Part shown: one piece after another, positions 13,201 to 23,619 of the stretch
Layout: every line of letters starts with the position of its first letter
How positions within the stretch are numbered: position 1 is the stretch's first letter
Source of the DNA: Cladorrhinum sp. PSN259
Lineage: Eukaryota; Ascomycota; Sordariomycetes; Sordariales; Podosporaceae
NCBI GenBank assembly: GCA_033725935.1
Contig: MU867071.1
Location: forward strand, 54,032-118,031
Reading direction: 5' to 3'
Length of the DNA stretch: 64,000 nt
The notes under the pieces: model-generated
Told to the model about the DNA's origin: nothing
The model's database searches: none
The model's input: only the letters and a program-made list of their open reading frames with translations
Made by a program: the position numbers and the translations under genes

Positions 13201-14362
13201 AAAAAAATCAACATCATCACGTTTTGACATTCCACTGCTGCAAGGGAGGGAAGGAGACAAGTGTATATCCGAGGAGAAACCAACCACCTTTAAAGATTGT
13301 TTCCACTGGATAGATGAATCCCTGGGAGCAAATTATTATTATCATTATTATCCCTCGTGTGAAAGGTAAATCATTAATAACAAGTATAAAAAAAAACCTC
13401 CGGGGTTAACTAGAGAAAAAAAGAAAAGTAAATAACATACCCGACGGGATATGTACATGGATGGATAGATAGTTTCACACAGTGTTTAAAAATGAGTCAA
13501 ATTTTATCCAACTTTATTTAAATAGACTAGTCAACTCCAGCCTTTATTATCGAGCCCTCTATTTACTATTGTACTGCACCCTTGATCATGAATGAACCTA
13601 CGAAAAATGGGGGGCTGATCAGAAATTCCAAATAGGGAGGAGGAAGAGGAGCGGCGGCGGAATAAGAAAAAATATGAAACAAAAAGAAACAAATAGAAAA
13701 ATTTACTTTACATAAACCAAAGCACGATGACTATTTCTGATTCAGAGCTAGGTAGGTACATGTACATGTAACAGGACAACTTAAATGGAAGGGCAGAAGA
13801 GGATACGTATGGACCACACTGTTCACATTCAATTTCAGAGTCTTCATTGAATCGTCTTTTCTTCTTTTTTGGGCCTGTTTGCTTTCAATTGCTGGAATGA
13901 TGTGTCTACTTGCTTAAATTCTTCAAAACAAAGAAGCCAATCCCCTCCTTCCTAGACCTGATCTTTCCGATCTACCTATCTCCGGCCCGCCCCCCTTTTT
14001 GCTTCATTGACTCTCCTGAAAGGACTTCGTATCGTGATTAAAAAACCACGTCTTACCAATATGAAGGTCTCAGACCCTGGAAACCAGCCAACGCGCTCGC
14101 CGAGGAAGTCGAGGCGGCCCCTCCATCTTCACGTTTCCGTTGACCCGTCAACTATTGTTCAGAACAAACAGAAATGGTCAGCGTTTTAAACTCCAAGATA
14201 AAGGATCCTCTACCCCTATGCAAGCAGCAAGCACACCTGCACAGCCCGCTCTCGATCACAACAGAATAGGAAGAATGATGATTAACTCTCCCACCATCCT
14301 CATCATTCTCCCTTCCCATTTCCCCTCCCTCAACGAGTGTGACAACCCCCTTGAAGAAAATA
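10222..14362. other. Gene-poor region, 4.1 kb
   Basis: Between two well-supported genes I find no frame that resembles a known protein and no plausible multi-exon model. All open frames are below 150 codons and show no recognisable motif. No tRNA cloverleaf was found. A TTCGATCCC string near 12966 lacks the complementary arms needed for a tRNA. The right end (about 14000-14362) must contain the 3' UTR of the Sec24 gene, which reads leftward. A run of purine-rich A-tract DNA lies at about 13160-13700. Confidence 0.55.
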
Positions 14363-17300
14363 TCATCGCCTTACCTCCAACTGCACCCCACGATGCACGT
14401 GAACCAACCAATCGACATAACTCTGCGCCTCATTATTCCTGTCCTCCACCAACATCTTGGCATACTCATACTCAGCCCCATCCAACCCTTGCCTGGCAAG
14501 CTGAATAGTCAACCCTTTGCTACCTCCCCTCACACCCCTCATCCACTCCATCAGGTTCCTCACTTGGGCGTTCAACCTGGTCTCCAACACAGGAAACAAA
14601 CTAGTATACGCGTCAAGCTTCTTAAGCTCATTGTGGCCCTCCCCAAACAAATCCTCAATCAGATTGGGGGAAGTCTGCGCGTGCATCCAGAGGAGACACT
14701 GCTGCCCGTTATCAAGCAAGTAGACACCACCAGGCTCGACCCTCGACCAACTGGCTCTAATGCTGGGCGGTACCTTTAGGTGTCCAGTTGCTGGGTCGGG
14801 GAAACCGTCTTCCGGTTGAAGGTTGTGGATGGGGATGATCCTTGGGTAGAGATAAAGTGACAGTTCACCCGCACCCATGCTCCTAATCATCCTCATCTCA
14901 TGCACCCTCCTATCAGACGTCTCATTCCCGCCCTTGAAAGCCCTGCACTTCAACATGCCCAACATGTACATCGAAAACTCCTTCAGCCTCTCGGGCATAA
15001 CAAGTTGCCCGGGTGGGTGAGCCTGCGACAAGAAATTCTTGCGATAACACGCCAAAACATCAATGGTCCTCTCCGTCAAGCCCAACCTCACATCCTTGAG
15101 CGTAGCAGAGGTGGTAGCCAACTTAGTCGAAGCCTCCTTGGCAATAATAGCCATCACCGCATCCTGATCAATATACTTGATGCTGTCCTTGGCATTCTCG
15201 CTCACGCCTGCAATAACATTGATACACCTGACCCTTCTCTGGCCCGAAGCAGCGGTATATAGCAGCGCAGCCTGGAAATGAGCATCCAACTTTGAGTCCA
15301 ACTTGCCATCATACCCGAAAGTAACACCCAGCGCCTTATCAGCATCAACAACCCCAATCTCCAAATCAGCACCAAAGGTATGCTGGATGAAATTTCCATG
15401 ATATCCGGAAACCTGCAGGCCGTTGGAGCATCTGACCTTCATAAGAGCCTGATACCCCGTCTCCCTGGTAACCGCATGCTTGATCTCAAACGACAGCTTC
15501 GTGTTATCCCTCGGCGATATGAAATTAGGATAGAAGAAGGTCTCTCCTCCGGTGGTAGCAGCGACGTATCCCACTGTCGCGATATCGAGATACCCGCCAT
15601 TAGGCGTAGCCATGAAGAAGTCCACTCCAGCGCCAATGCTCGCCAACTTCTCCGCCAGTTTTCTCCATGCGGGATGTTCGGTGCTAAACAACTTCTTATC
15701 CGGCTCTCCACCGGGATGTTTTCCATCATCCCGCATGAACAACCTACCAGGACCCCAAGTGGACAGCGCCGCGAGCGAGCAGAAAATCTTTCCGCCCGTC
15801 TTCTCCAGCGCAGCAATGCAGGAGTTCAACGTAGAAAGCAAAGCAGGCTCGGGGTTCTTGATATCAGAGAACATCTGAGGCAACCTCGTTAAGAGGCTGG
15901 TAATGACCGTCTTGCTCTCGTAGGGATCCACGAAAAGTCCCTCGCTGAGCGGGACGAAAGGATCCTCGATATCAGGCATGATCATCATCTGCGCCTGTTC
16001 GAGCGCAGGGCTCACATTGTAAAAGTGAACCTCCTTGTCGTAGGTGACGAAACCGACCTTGGCGCCGAGTGGTATCCTCCGTTTGACCTCTCCGTTCTCA
16101 TCCTTTTCCTCGTTCTCATCGCTCGCGTATAAAGCGCGCAGGATACCGTCGCAGAATGATTCAAGGAATCCCTTGTTGTACGACTCTTGCGTAACGTCAA
16201 TTACGAACAGGTAGCGGAGCCCGACTGGTTCCCTAGTCCAATACTCCTTGGGAACCACAAACTCCACAGTTCCTCTGGTAAGTTCTGGCCGCTGGTCACG
16301 ATCAACACGGACACCCTGAGGGCTGGTGGCGCAAAAGTATTCCGGAGGGGTGTCGTTGGCGTAGTTGCAGAGGTTGCAAACGAACTTGTTACCACCAGAG
16401 CGGAACATCATGAACGGGTTAATGTAAGCTCTGCATCTGTGGCAACGAGGCGGGCCCACATCCCCAAAGTCTAGAACAGGAATCTCGGCTTCGCCAGCTT
16501 GGAGAGGGGCAAGTGGCTGCAGGAGAAGGCCCAACGGAACAGCTGTGCTCTTCTGTTGCTCAGCAGTGGCGGGAATGTTGGTCAGTGTAAGTCGAGCGAA
16601 CTTGGGCGAGGAGTTGCCCTGATCGAAAGCAACGAACGATACGGTGGCCGGCGGTGGGACGAGTCTCTCGAAGGTGGGATAGACATTGTTGAGGAAGTAT
16701 TGCTGGACCGCATCCCGTGAGGTAGGAACGCTGGGCATCTCGTCTGGAGAGACCTGGGACTGGCCAGATGCTCCGATCATGTTTGTTGCCGATGTGGTGT
16801 CGGCGAAGCCGCCTCTCGCGCCGAACTCAGCCGGAGAGGCAGGCACGGGGTTGAAAGCTGGGCTCACGGGCGCTGGGAACTGAGAACCGCCATAGCGAGC
16901 ACCGGCTGCGGAGGGAGTTGCGTTGAGGAAATCGGTCGCAGGTGTGCCGGCAGGAGGGATGCCATTGAAGGGCTGGGACGAGGTCGGCGCATCGACGTTA
17001 TGGTATGCGTGGCGATCCTTCTTCTTTTTCCTGACGGCTCCACTTCCGTCTCCTCCCAGTGACATGTTTCCCATCTGCGCGGCCAGATCTACCGGTTGCT
17101 GCTGCTGGCCCTGGAAGTAGGCCGTCTCTGGAGGTCCATAACCTGGTGTCTGGGGAGGCCCATAACCTGGAGTTTGCGGAGGCCCGTAGCCTGGAGTCTG
17201 AGGAGGCCCATAGCCGGGAGTCTGAGGAGGCCCATAGCCTGGAGTCTGCGGCGGGTGAGCCATTCCTCCCGCAGCAGCTGGAGATGGTTGTCCGTATGGG

Positions 17301-17449
17301 GATGCATTATATGCGGCGCCGGGGTGATACGGGTTCGGGGCGACTGGCGGCTGGAACTGGGGAGGGGCAGGTTGGGTGTTTCGGTTAGGATCATTGGGAT
17401 CGATGTTCTCGCCCTGACCGAGGGAGTGGTACATGGCGTATTCGGCCAT
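14363..17449 (-). CDS. sec24: COPII coat subunit Sec24
   Basis: Cargo-selecting subunit of the inner COPII coat, working with Sec23 at ER exit sites. It is a single uninterrupted frame of 1028 residues. Residues 1-240 are a Pro/Gln/Gly-rich tail with an octapeptide repeat (66-107). Residues 336-361 form the Sec23/Sec24 zinc finger, with Cys at 336, 339, 358 and 361. The trunk (vWA-like), beta-sandwich, helical and gelsolin-like domains follow, with family motifs such as RYLFVIDVTQESYNKGFLES and the C-terminal YVDWLVHVHR. Length is in the range of fungal Sec24 proteins. The gene is head to head with cft2, with 801 bp between start codons. A Lst1/Sfb3-type paralogue is the main alternative, but the overall sequence looks like canonical Sec24. 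Confidence 0.96.
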   Translation of the reverse strand: MAEYAMYHSLGQGENIDPNDPNRNTQPAPPQFQPPVAPNPYHPGAAYNASPYGQPSPAAAGGMAHPPQTPGYGPPQTPGYGPPQTPGYGPPQTPGYGPPQTPGYGPPETAYFQGQQQQPVDLAAQMGNMSLGGDGSGAVRKKKKDRHAYHNVDAPTSSQPFNGIPPAGTPATDFLNATPSAAGARYGGSQFPAPVSPAFNPVPASPAEFGARGGFADTTSATNMIGASGQSQVSPDEMPSVPTSRDAVQQYFLNNVYPTFERLVPPPATVSFVAFDQGNSSPKFARLTLTNIPATAEQQKSTAVPLGLLLQPLAPLQAGEAEIPVLDFGDVGPPRCHRCRAYINPFMMFRSGGNKFVCNLCNYANDTPPEYFCATSPQGVRVDRDQRPELTRGTVEFVVPKEYWTREPVGLRYLFVIDVTQESYNKGFLESFCDGILRALYASDENEEKDENGEVKRRIPLGAKVGFVTYDKEVHFYNVSPALEQAQMMIMPDIEDPFVPLSEGLFVDPYESKTVITSLLTRLPQMFSDIKNPEPALLSTLNSCIAALEKTGGKIFCSLAALSTWGPGRLFMRDDGKHPGGEPDKKLFSTEHPAWRKLAEKLASIGAGVDFFMATPNGGYLDIATVGYVAATTGGETFFYPNFISPRDNTKLSFEIKHAVTRETGYQALMKVRCSNGLQVSGYHGNFIQHTFGADLEIGVVDADKALGVTFGYDGKLDSKLDAHFQAALLYTAASGQRRVRCINVIAGVSENAKDSIKYIDQDAVMAIIAKEASTKLATTSATLKDVRLGLTERTIDVLACYRKNFLSQAHPPGQLVMPERLKEFSMYMLGMLKCRAFKGGNETSDRRVHEMRMIRSMGAGELSLYLYPRIIPIHNLQPEDGFPDPATGHLKVPPSIRASWSRVEPGGVYLLDNGQQCLLWMHAQTSPNLIEDLFGEGHNELKKLDAYTSLFPVLETRLNAQVRNLMEWMRGVRGGSKGLTIQLARQGLDGAEYEYAKMLVEDRNNEAQSYVDWLVHVHRGVQLEVRR
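17129..17254 (-). repeat. In-frame octapeptide repeat in sec24
   Basis: About five tandem 24-nt units encode GPPQTPGY or near variants at residues 66-107 of Sec24. The units are almost identical at the DNA level, so the copy number is likely to vary between strains. The segment lies in the disordered N-terminal tail, upstream of the zinc finger. Confidence 0.9.
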
Positions 17450-18250
17450 CTTGTCGGCGGTGTGCTGGAAAAAAGGGACGGCGTCGTTCAGCGGGAGGCG
17501 ATTATCGTGAATTAGTTAGGTAAGGAGTAGTGTCAAGGTAGCATGTATGAGTTGACACCTCGGCCACTAATAAGGGTCGGGATCGAACTGTGGATCGATC
17601 GATGCCACGATGGAGGATCGTGAGATTGTGGAATTGTTGGTCACTGCGGACTGTGTTGGTGCAACCTGTTCTGGTTCATACCTCGTCTTCTGTAAAGGTG
17701 TCCCCTTTTACCTTTACTAGAGCTTGCCCCCTCCTATAAAATGCGCTGGAAGGGCAAATAGGTTATTTGGGCGATTGGATGGTCCCCACCTTCAAGGTCG
17801 AGCTGTCCTTTTTTGTCGGCTCATCGAGGTCCATGTCCCGCCATTGGGCCATCCGACAGGGGTTGCTTCCACCTGTCACTGGGAGACTGATTCTGCCACT
17901 TGATACCGCCTTTGAATTAGACGTTCGTCGCGTCCGTCAAGGCATCCACACGCGACCGGGAACAAAGCAAGCTCTCGAATTGACAAGGATTCTTTGGTTC
18001 CAGAACACATCGACAACCTGCATCAATTCGTCGCATCAAAAAAATCCAAGAAATATTTCACCCGGTCGAAAGACAATTGCGGATCCAACCAATTAATTGC
18101 ACCTGAATGAAATCTATCAACTATCTCTTCTTTTTCACAATTGCCAATTCCAAAGTTGCTTCTTCAAAACCACAAAACATGCACTCGCACTCCCGGTAGC
18201 TGGAGTGAACCCATACCGAACACCAACGCAACCAGTCATATCTAGTCGCA
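17450..18250. promoter_or_regulatory. Divergent promoter region, sec24 / cft2
   Basis: 801 bp separate two start codons pointing away from each other. No coding frame is supported. The segment must carry both leaders. I see no strong TATA element close to either gene. Confidence 0.5.
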
Positions 18251-21200
18251 ATGTTCACCTACTGCCCATTACAGGGCGCACTCTCGGAGTCGACAGCATC
18301 GCAATCGCTTCTCGAACTCGACGGCGGTGTCAAGGTCCTGGTAGATGTTGGGTGGGATGAGAGTTTCGACGTTGAGAAGCTCAAGGAATTGGAAAAGCAT
18401 GTTTTCGCATGTGCTACCATGTTTGAAGGAAAGCGATTGCTAACTGTATATTCTTCACTACAGACAAGTACCGACACTTTCGTTGATCCTGTTGACACAT
18501 GCGACTGTCGCACATCTTGGCGCCTATGCGCACTGCTGCAAACACCTTCCCCTCTTCACACGCATCCCAGTATATGCGACACAGCCCGTCGTTGACCTAG
18601 GGCGCACCTTAACCCAAGATCTATACGCGTCAACACCAGTAGCTGCGACGACGATATCACCCACATCACTCGCCGAGGTTGCCTACTCACAAAAAGTATC
18701 TTCCGATCAAAACCTCTTACTACAACCACCAACATCCGAGGAGATCGCCCGCTACTTCTCCCTTATCCAACCGCTCAAATACTCACAGCCTCACCAACCT
18801 CTGCCATCGCCATTCTCACCTCCATTAAACGGTCTCACCATTACCGCCTACAACTCGGGCCATACCCTGGGCGGAACAATCTGGCACATTCAGCATGGTC
18901 TCGAGTCAGTTGTGTATGCGGTCGACTGGAATCAAGGTAGAGAAAATGTCTTTTCTGGCGCAGCTTGGTTGGGCGGTGGACATGGAGGAGCAGGCGGCAC
19001 CGAAGTGATTGAGCAGCTGCGCAAACCTACCGCTCTAGTATGCAGCAGCAGAACTCCGGAGAGCACATTATCTCGTTCCAGGCGTGATGAGCAACTATTG
19101 GAGTCAGTGAAGCTCTGTATCGCTAGAGGAGGAACAGTTCTTATCCCGGTCGACTCGAGCGCCAGAGTTCTCGAGCTTAGCTACCTCTTAGAGCATGCAT
19201 GGAGGACAGAAGCCGACAAGGGAAATGAAGTCTTCAAAAATACCAAGCTTTATCTGGCTGGCCGCAGCATCAACAGCACAATGAAGCATGCGCGGAGTAT
19301 GCTTGAATGGATGGACGACAGTATCGTGAGGGAATTTGAAGCCGTCGCTGGTGGCGCCGGAAAGAATAGTGGTGGGCGGGGTAGAGATGCTAAGGAAACC
19401 AAAAATGCGGGCCCCTTCGACTTTAAGCATCTCAGACTGTTGGAACGCAAGGCGCAGATTGCCTGGGTTTTGCGACAAGCTATTGAGGATCCAGTACCAA
19501 AGGGACGGGTGATTTTGGCTACAGATTCGAGTGTGGAGTGGGGTTTCTCGAAGGAGGTTCTAAAGGCAATTGCTGGGGATGCTAGGAATCTTGTGGTTCT
19601 CACCGAAAAGCCGAGTTTTAACGAGGGTAAACCATCGATTGCACGAACTTTGTGGGAATGGTGGAAGGAGAGGAGGGATGGTGTCGCTACTGAGCAGACG
19701 AGCAGCGGCGACACATTCGAACAAGTTTACGGTGGTGGACGCGAGCTGGAGCTGAGGGATGCTTCCAAGAAACCATTAGAAGGGGATGAGCTTACTCTTT
19801 ACCAGCAATGGCTTGCCACACAACGGCAACTTCAGGCTACCCTGCAGACTGGTGGTGCTACGGCGTTGGAAGCATCAGCTGACGTGGTTGATGATGTATC
19901 TGAAAGCTCCAGCGAGTCAGAAGAGGATGAGACGGAGCAGCAAGGAAAAGCTTTGAACGTTTCGACCACTATTGGTCAAGCAAGTCGCAAAAAGGTGGTT
20001 CTTACTGATGAAGACCTGGGCATCACTATCTTGCTCAAGAAGAAGGGTGTCTACGATTTTGACGTCAGAGGCAAAAAGGGCAGAGAGCGAATGTTTCCTC
20101 TTGTGCTCCGACGAAAAAGAAACGATGAGTTTGGCGAGCTAATCCGTCCAGAGGATTACCTCCGTGCAGAGGAGAGGGAAGATGCCGATGGGGCTGATGC
20201 CACACATCAAGGCAACAGGCAAGATGAAGGTCTGGGCAAGAAGCGACGATTTGACGATGTCAATGCCACCAACAAGGGCGCTTCTGGACCGAACAAGCGA
20301 CCACAGTTCAATCGGGCACTTTCTGCTGATGAGCCTGACAGCAACACAGCTCTCATCAACGGACCCGGAGGCGACGAGTTGGATGAGCTCGAGGACGAGG
20401 ATGACACAGTTGTCGGCCCGGCAAAGCTGGTTTACACTTCTCAAAAGGTGTCAGTCAACTTGCGCATTGCTTTTGTCGATTTCAGCGGCCTCCACGATAA
20501 GCGCAGCTTAACCATGTTGATTCCACTTATCCAACCTCGCAAGTTGGTTCTTGTCGCCGGGTCGGAACAGGAAACTCTTGCTTTGGCGGAGGACTGCAAG
20601 AAGCTGCTCATCGCTCAACTAGGCGCTTCAGGGTCAAAGGAGACCACAATCGATGTGTTTACTCCCTCGGTTGGTGCAGCAGTCAACGCATCAGTCGACA
20701 CCAACGCCTGGGCCGTCAAGTTGTCTGATGACCTCGTCAAGCGTCTGGCGTGGCAAAACGTCAAAGGGTTGGGTATTGTCACTGTTACGGGTATCCTACA
20801 GCCCGGCGGAGATTATCTCCTTCAGGAAGCTTCTTCTTCAAACTTGGGTTCTGGTGAAGGGGATGGGTCAGATAGCGAAGACTCGGCCAACAAACGGCAA
20901 AAACTCGACAATGAGGATACAGCTTCAGTCATTACAACCACCACAGCCACGACGTTACCCAATCCTAACAATAGAGCAAACGGCGCCACTCCCACTCTCG
21001 ATGTTCTCCCAGCGACGCAACTCTCGGCTGTGAGGGCAGCCAACCAACCACTTCACGTTGGCGATCTGAGACTTGCAGATCTGAGGAGGGCAATGTTGAC
21101 TGCAGGCCACAAGGCAGAATTCAGAGGAGAGGGTACGCTGCTGATTGACGATCTGGTTGCGGTGAGAAAGTCTGCTGCTGGCAGGGTGGAGTTGGAGAGC

Positions 21201-21317
21201 GTGGCGCTTCCCTTTGTTGCGGGCACCAACTCGAATTCTGCTAGCGGTGGGATGGGTACCTTTTATGCAGTTAGGAAGAAGATTTACGAGGGTTTGGCTG
21301 TTGTTGCTGGCGCTTAG
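18251..21317 (+). CDS. cft2: Cleavage and polyadenylation factor subunit Cft2 (CPSF100)
   Basis: Subunit of the nuclear cleavage/polyadenylation factor and the non-catalytic partner of the Ysh1/CPSF73 endonuclease. Exons 18251-18396 and 18464-21317 encode 999 residues. The intron starts with GC rather than GT (listed separately). The product opens with the metallo-beta-lactamase fold (MFTYCPLQGAL; later GHTLGGTIWHI and VVYAVDWNQ), followed by the beta-CASP and C-terminal regions. Where active CPSF73 has HxHxDH, this protein has THATVAHLGAY, so most zinc ligands are missing, as expected for CPSF100. Long acidic/Ser-rich inserts (around residues 540-560 and 640-720) contain likely nuclear localisation signals. 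The RNA 3' processing partner Rna14 is encoded 20 kb to the right. Confidence 0.94.
18397..18463 (+). other. GC-AG intron of cft2
   Basis: This 67-nt intron begins GCATGT and ends ACTACAG, with a GCTAACT branch site 20 nt before the acceptor. No GT donor in the neighbourhood keeps the frame with a sensible protein. The GC donor joins AA to A and yields ELEKQVPTLSL, the sequence expected at this point of CPSF100 proteins. GC-AG introns are a known minor class. Confidence 0.75.
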
Positions 21318-21668
21318 TTGTCAGCGGTCTAGTAAAGAAAGAGAAACGGAGTTTTAAAAAGGGTTTTTGTGTCTCTGTCTGGAAGATGTCGGGGGAATGA
21401 AAGTTTGTATGTTTATTGGCTCTTGCTTTAAAAAGATGTACAGAATATTATTAAGTGATTGATGTTGTCTTGGAAATCAAAATGTTGTTATAATCATCTT
21501 GAAGGTTAAATTGACACTTTTTTTATGTTGGGTTGAACATGTGCATCTCTCTATCTCTCTCTTTTTATTCTCTCTGTGTTTGTATTTTTATCTTGAATGT
21601 TGAAGTCAATTATCAACAGACTTTCATTTTCCTTCTTTCTTCCCATGTTATTAAACAATTCAAGAATA
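21318..21668. other. Convergent 3' region, cft2 / rmi1
   Basis: 351 bp between two stop codons that face each other. It is AT-rich, with pyrimidine runs at about 21540-21600, and must hold both 3' UTRs and polyadenylation sites. No coding frame is supported. Confidence 0.6.
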
Positions 21669-22970
21669 CTATTGACCATTCCCACCAGCAGCCTCCCCTT
21701 TCAACCTCTCCAACCTCGCCTCGGTCCACGCCTTGTTCCAAACCTCGACTTTCCCACCGAGGACCACCAGCTTTGCCGGTTCGAGCATCAAGACACCCCT
21801 GGCGACCGTCATTCCTTTTTTCAAGAGCATCTTCTCGCCTATGCACGTCATCCCGCCGACCACGCCGACGCCAATCTTTTCTACCCTCCTCACCTCGATC
21901 CCGTATATCTTCTGTCCCTTTGGGTCTTGAAAAAGCAATTTATGCGTCGCGTTTTTCTGGTTTGCCTGCTGCTGCTGCTGCTGCTGTTCACCTCTTTGTG
22001 CCTGCTGTCCCTGCTGCTGATGTTGTCCTTGCTGTGTGGGGAACTGCGTACCCTGCGTCTGTCCGCGATCAACACCGTTGGCGTCGCCATCGTCATCATC
22101 ATCATTAACGACCCTAATAATCTCGCGACCTCTTTTTGACTCGCCCCTAGAAAGAGACTCGAGCTCCTCCACCTGCTCCCAGCGCGATTTGGACAGGTTC
22201 TCAATGTCTAGGACCTGGACTATCGTGTCGACCGGCAGGTAACACGACTCGGTGTACGGATTGTGTAAATTTGGGGGGAAACAGTGGGTTGAAGCGTAGG
22301 TTGGGTCCAGCAGGTTAGGGGTTGTGAGGTCTGATGCCAGGATGCGGGCGCGTGCCGTGGCTAGTAGAGAGGCGAGGGGAGGAGGCGGGTTTCGGGCTGT
22401 GGATAGGGCTGTGAGCCAGGCGATGGAGGGGAGGGGGGTTGAGGAGGCTTGAAGGGCTGTTTGGAGTTGGGAGGCGAGGGAGGTGGGTGGTTGTAATGGT
22501 GGTGGCATGGTTTTGGAGGGTGTTGCAGCTGTATTTGCTGAGTCGGGAACTGGCTGCTCTGGGTTGAGGAGACTGGCGGCGAGATTGTCAACTTGCTGAG
22601 TTGAGAGAGGGGGGAATTCTCCTCTGGATAGGAGGGATGGTGACTTGATGGCTGGTGGCTGTGGCTTGAAGGCCGGTGGTTTGCAGAACTGTTGAGAAGG
22701 GACCAGGTTTGGAGAGTTGAACCGGTTGGTGATTGGAGGTGGTAAGAAAGGAGGAGGCCTATCGTTCGCTGGTGGAGTGACACTTTTACGATCTAGATTA
22801 TCCTGAAGAAATACTGGTGGCGCATTACGGAATGGAGTGGTGTCTCTTTGGTCCGGGTTGGTGAGTCCCCAGACGGTACGGAATGGTGGAGGATCGGCGA
22901 AGCGACTGTACGGACGCTTTTTGTTGTTCTTATCCTTCTTGTTGCTGTTATCTTTCGCCATGATGGGCAA
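21669..22970 (-). CDS. rmi1: RecQ-mediated genome instability protein 1 (Rmi1-like)
   Basis: OB-fold subunit of the RecQ helicase-Top3-Rmi1 complex that dissolves recombination intermediates. The frame is continuous, with 433 residues from the first ATG. Residues about 160-230 match the N-terminal helical domain (SIAWLTALSTA). Residues about 240-415 match the OB fold: SCYLPVDTIVQVLDIENLSK, then ATHKLLFQDPKGQKIYGIEV, then IGEKMLLKKGMTVARGVLML. A Gln/Asp-rich loop (about 288-340, with CAG repeats) splits the two halves of the OB fold. The first 155 residues are Pro-rich, begin with a Lys-rich stretch and are unlike the usual short Rmi1. Met155 (codon at 22506-22508) would give a conventional 279-residue protein. 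Family call good, start uncertain. Confidence 0.82.
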   Translation of the reverse strand: MPIMAKDNSNKKDKNNKKRPYSRFADPPPFRTVWGLTNPDQRDTTPFRNAPPVFLQDNLDRKSVTPPANDRPPPFLPPPITNRFNSPNLVPSQQFCKPPAFKPQPPAIKSPSLLSRGEFPPLSTQQVDNLAASLLNPEQPVPDSANTAATPSKTMPPPLQPPTSLASQLQTALQASSTPLPSIAWLTALSTARNPPPPLASLLATARARILASDLTTPNLLDPTYASTHCFPPNLHNPYTESCYLPVDTIVQVLDIENLSKSRWEQVEELESLSRGESKRGREIIRVVNDDDDDGDANGVDRGQTQGTQFPTQQGQHQQQGQQAQRGEQQQQQQQANQKNATHKLLFQDPKGQKIYGIEVRRVEKIGVGVVGGMTCIGEKMLLKKGMTVARGVLMLEPAKLVVLGGKVEVWNKAWTEARLERLKGEAAGGNGQ

Positions 22971-23619
22971 TTAGCTTAGTTTGGTTAAAGGCCGAAGTTG
23001 TGATTTTGTGAGCACTGGTGTAGTAGGAGAGGAGAGGTGAGGTTAAAGTTGCAGTTGAGGTGTGAAATTGAAGGTATAGGGAGATGTTGAGGCTCAAAAA
23101 GAGTATTTGTTTGGGGATTCATCTCGTGTTTGATGGTTATATAGACATGATTGTTGTTCCTACCTATAATGCCTTCTCGAAGATGGACCTCACGATCAAG
23201 GTCATGAAATGAGAATGAGATGGAAGAGCTTTTGAAACGGGTGCCTGCCTCCTGAACATAAAGCGGAAAGATTGGATGAAAAATATTATCTTTGGAATTC
23301 GGGCTCGAGTAGCAATTAGAAGAAAGAAAAAAATTCATTCCATGTTTTTCATGTGAGCCAGCTTCATCTACGGAAGAATCCTTGGAGTTGAAGATGTCAA
23401 GTATTTTGTACCCCTGACCCCTGTAGCGCGGGGAATTAGCGTTGTCCCACAGCGTCGGGAAGGATCCACATTAGACCGCTAAACACGGGAGAGCTGCTGC
23501 TGTCAGCTTTCAAGGGAATTGTGTCCAGTGTGACCTTCAACCTCCAACTTTTTTCAACATCATCAAACATCGTCAACATCAACCGTCACGGCCAAACTTG
23601 TTCAAAATCCCTCTCAAAA
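22971..23619. promoter_or_regulatory. Divergent promoter region, rmi1 / vps51
   Basis: 649 bp between the outermost start codons. No ATG-started frame of note is present. An open frame upstream of vps51 begins with GTG at 23521 and is taken as leader. No obvious TATA element is present. Confidence 0.5.

Noticed and set aside
10222..14362. Transposon remnant in the gap before sec24
   Set aside because: No terminal inverted repeats, reverse transcriptase or transposase fragments, and no strong AT enrichment of the kind left by heavy RIP.
18401..18468. GT donor at 18401 for the cft2 intron
   Set aside because: GTTTTC is a poor donor and no nearby AG keeps the frame with it. The GC donor four bases upstream gives the conserved protein sequence.
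23521..23619. Upstream extension of vps51
   Set aside because: The open frame begins with GTG, with no ATG before 23620. The ATG at 23620 has a good context and the family N-terminus follows.
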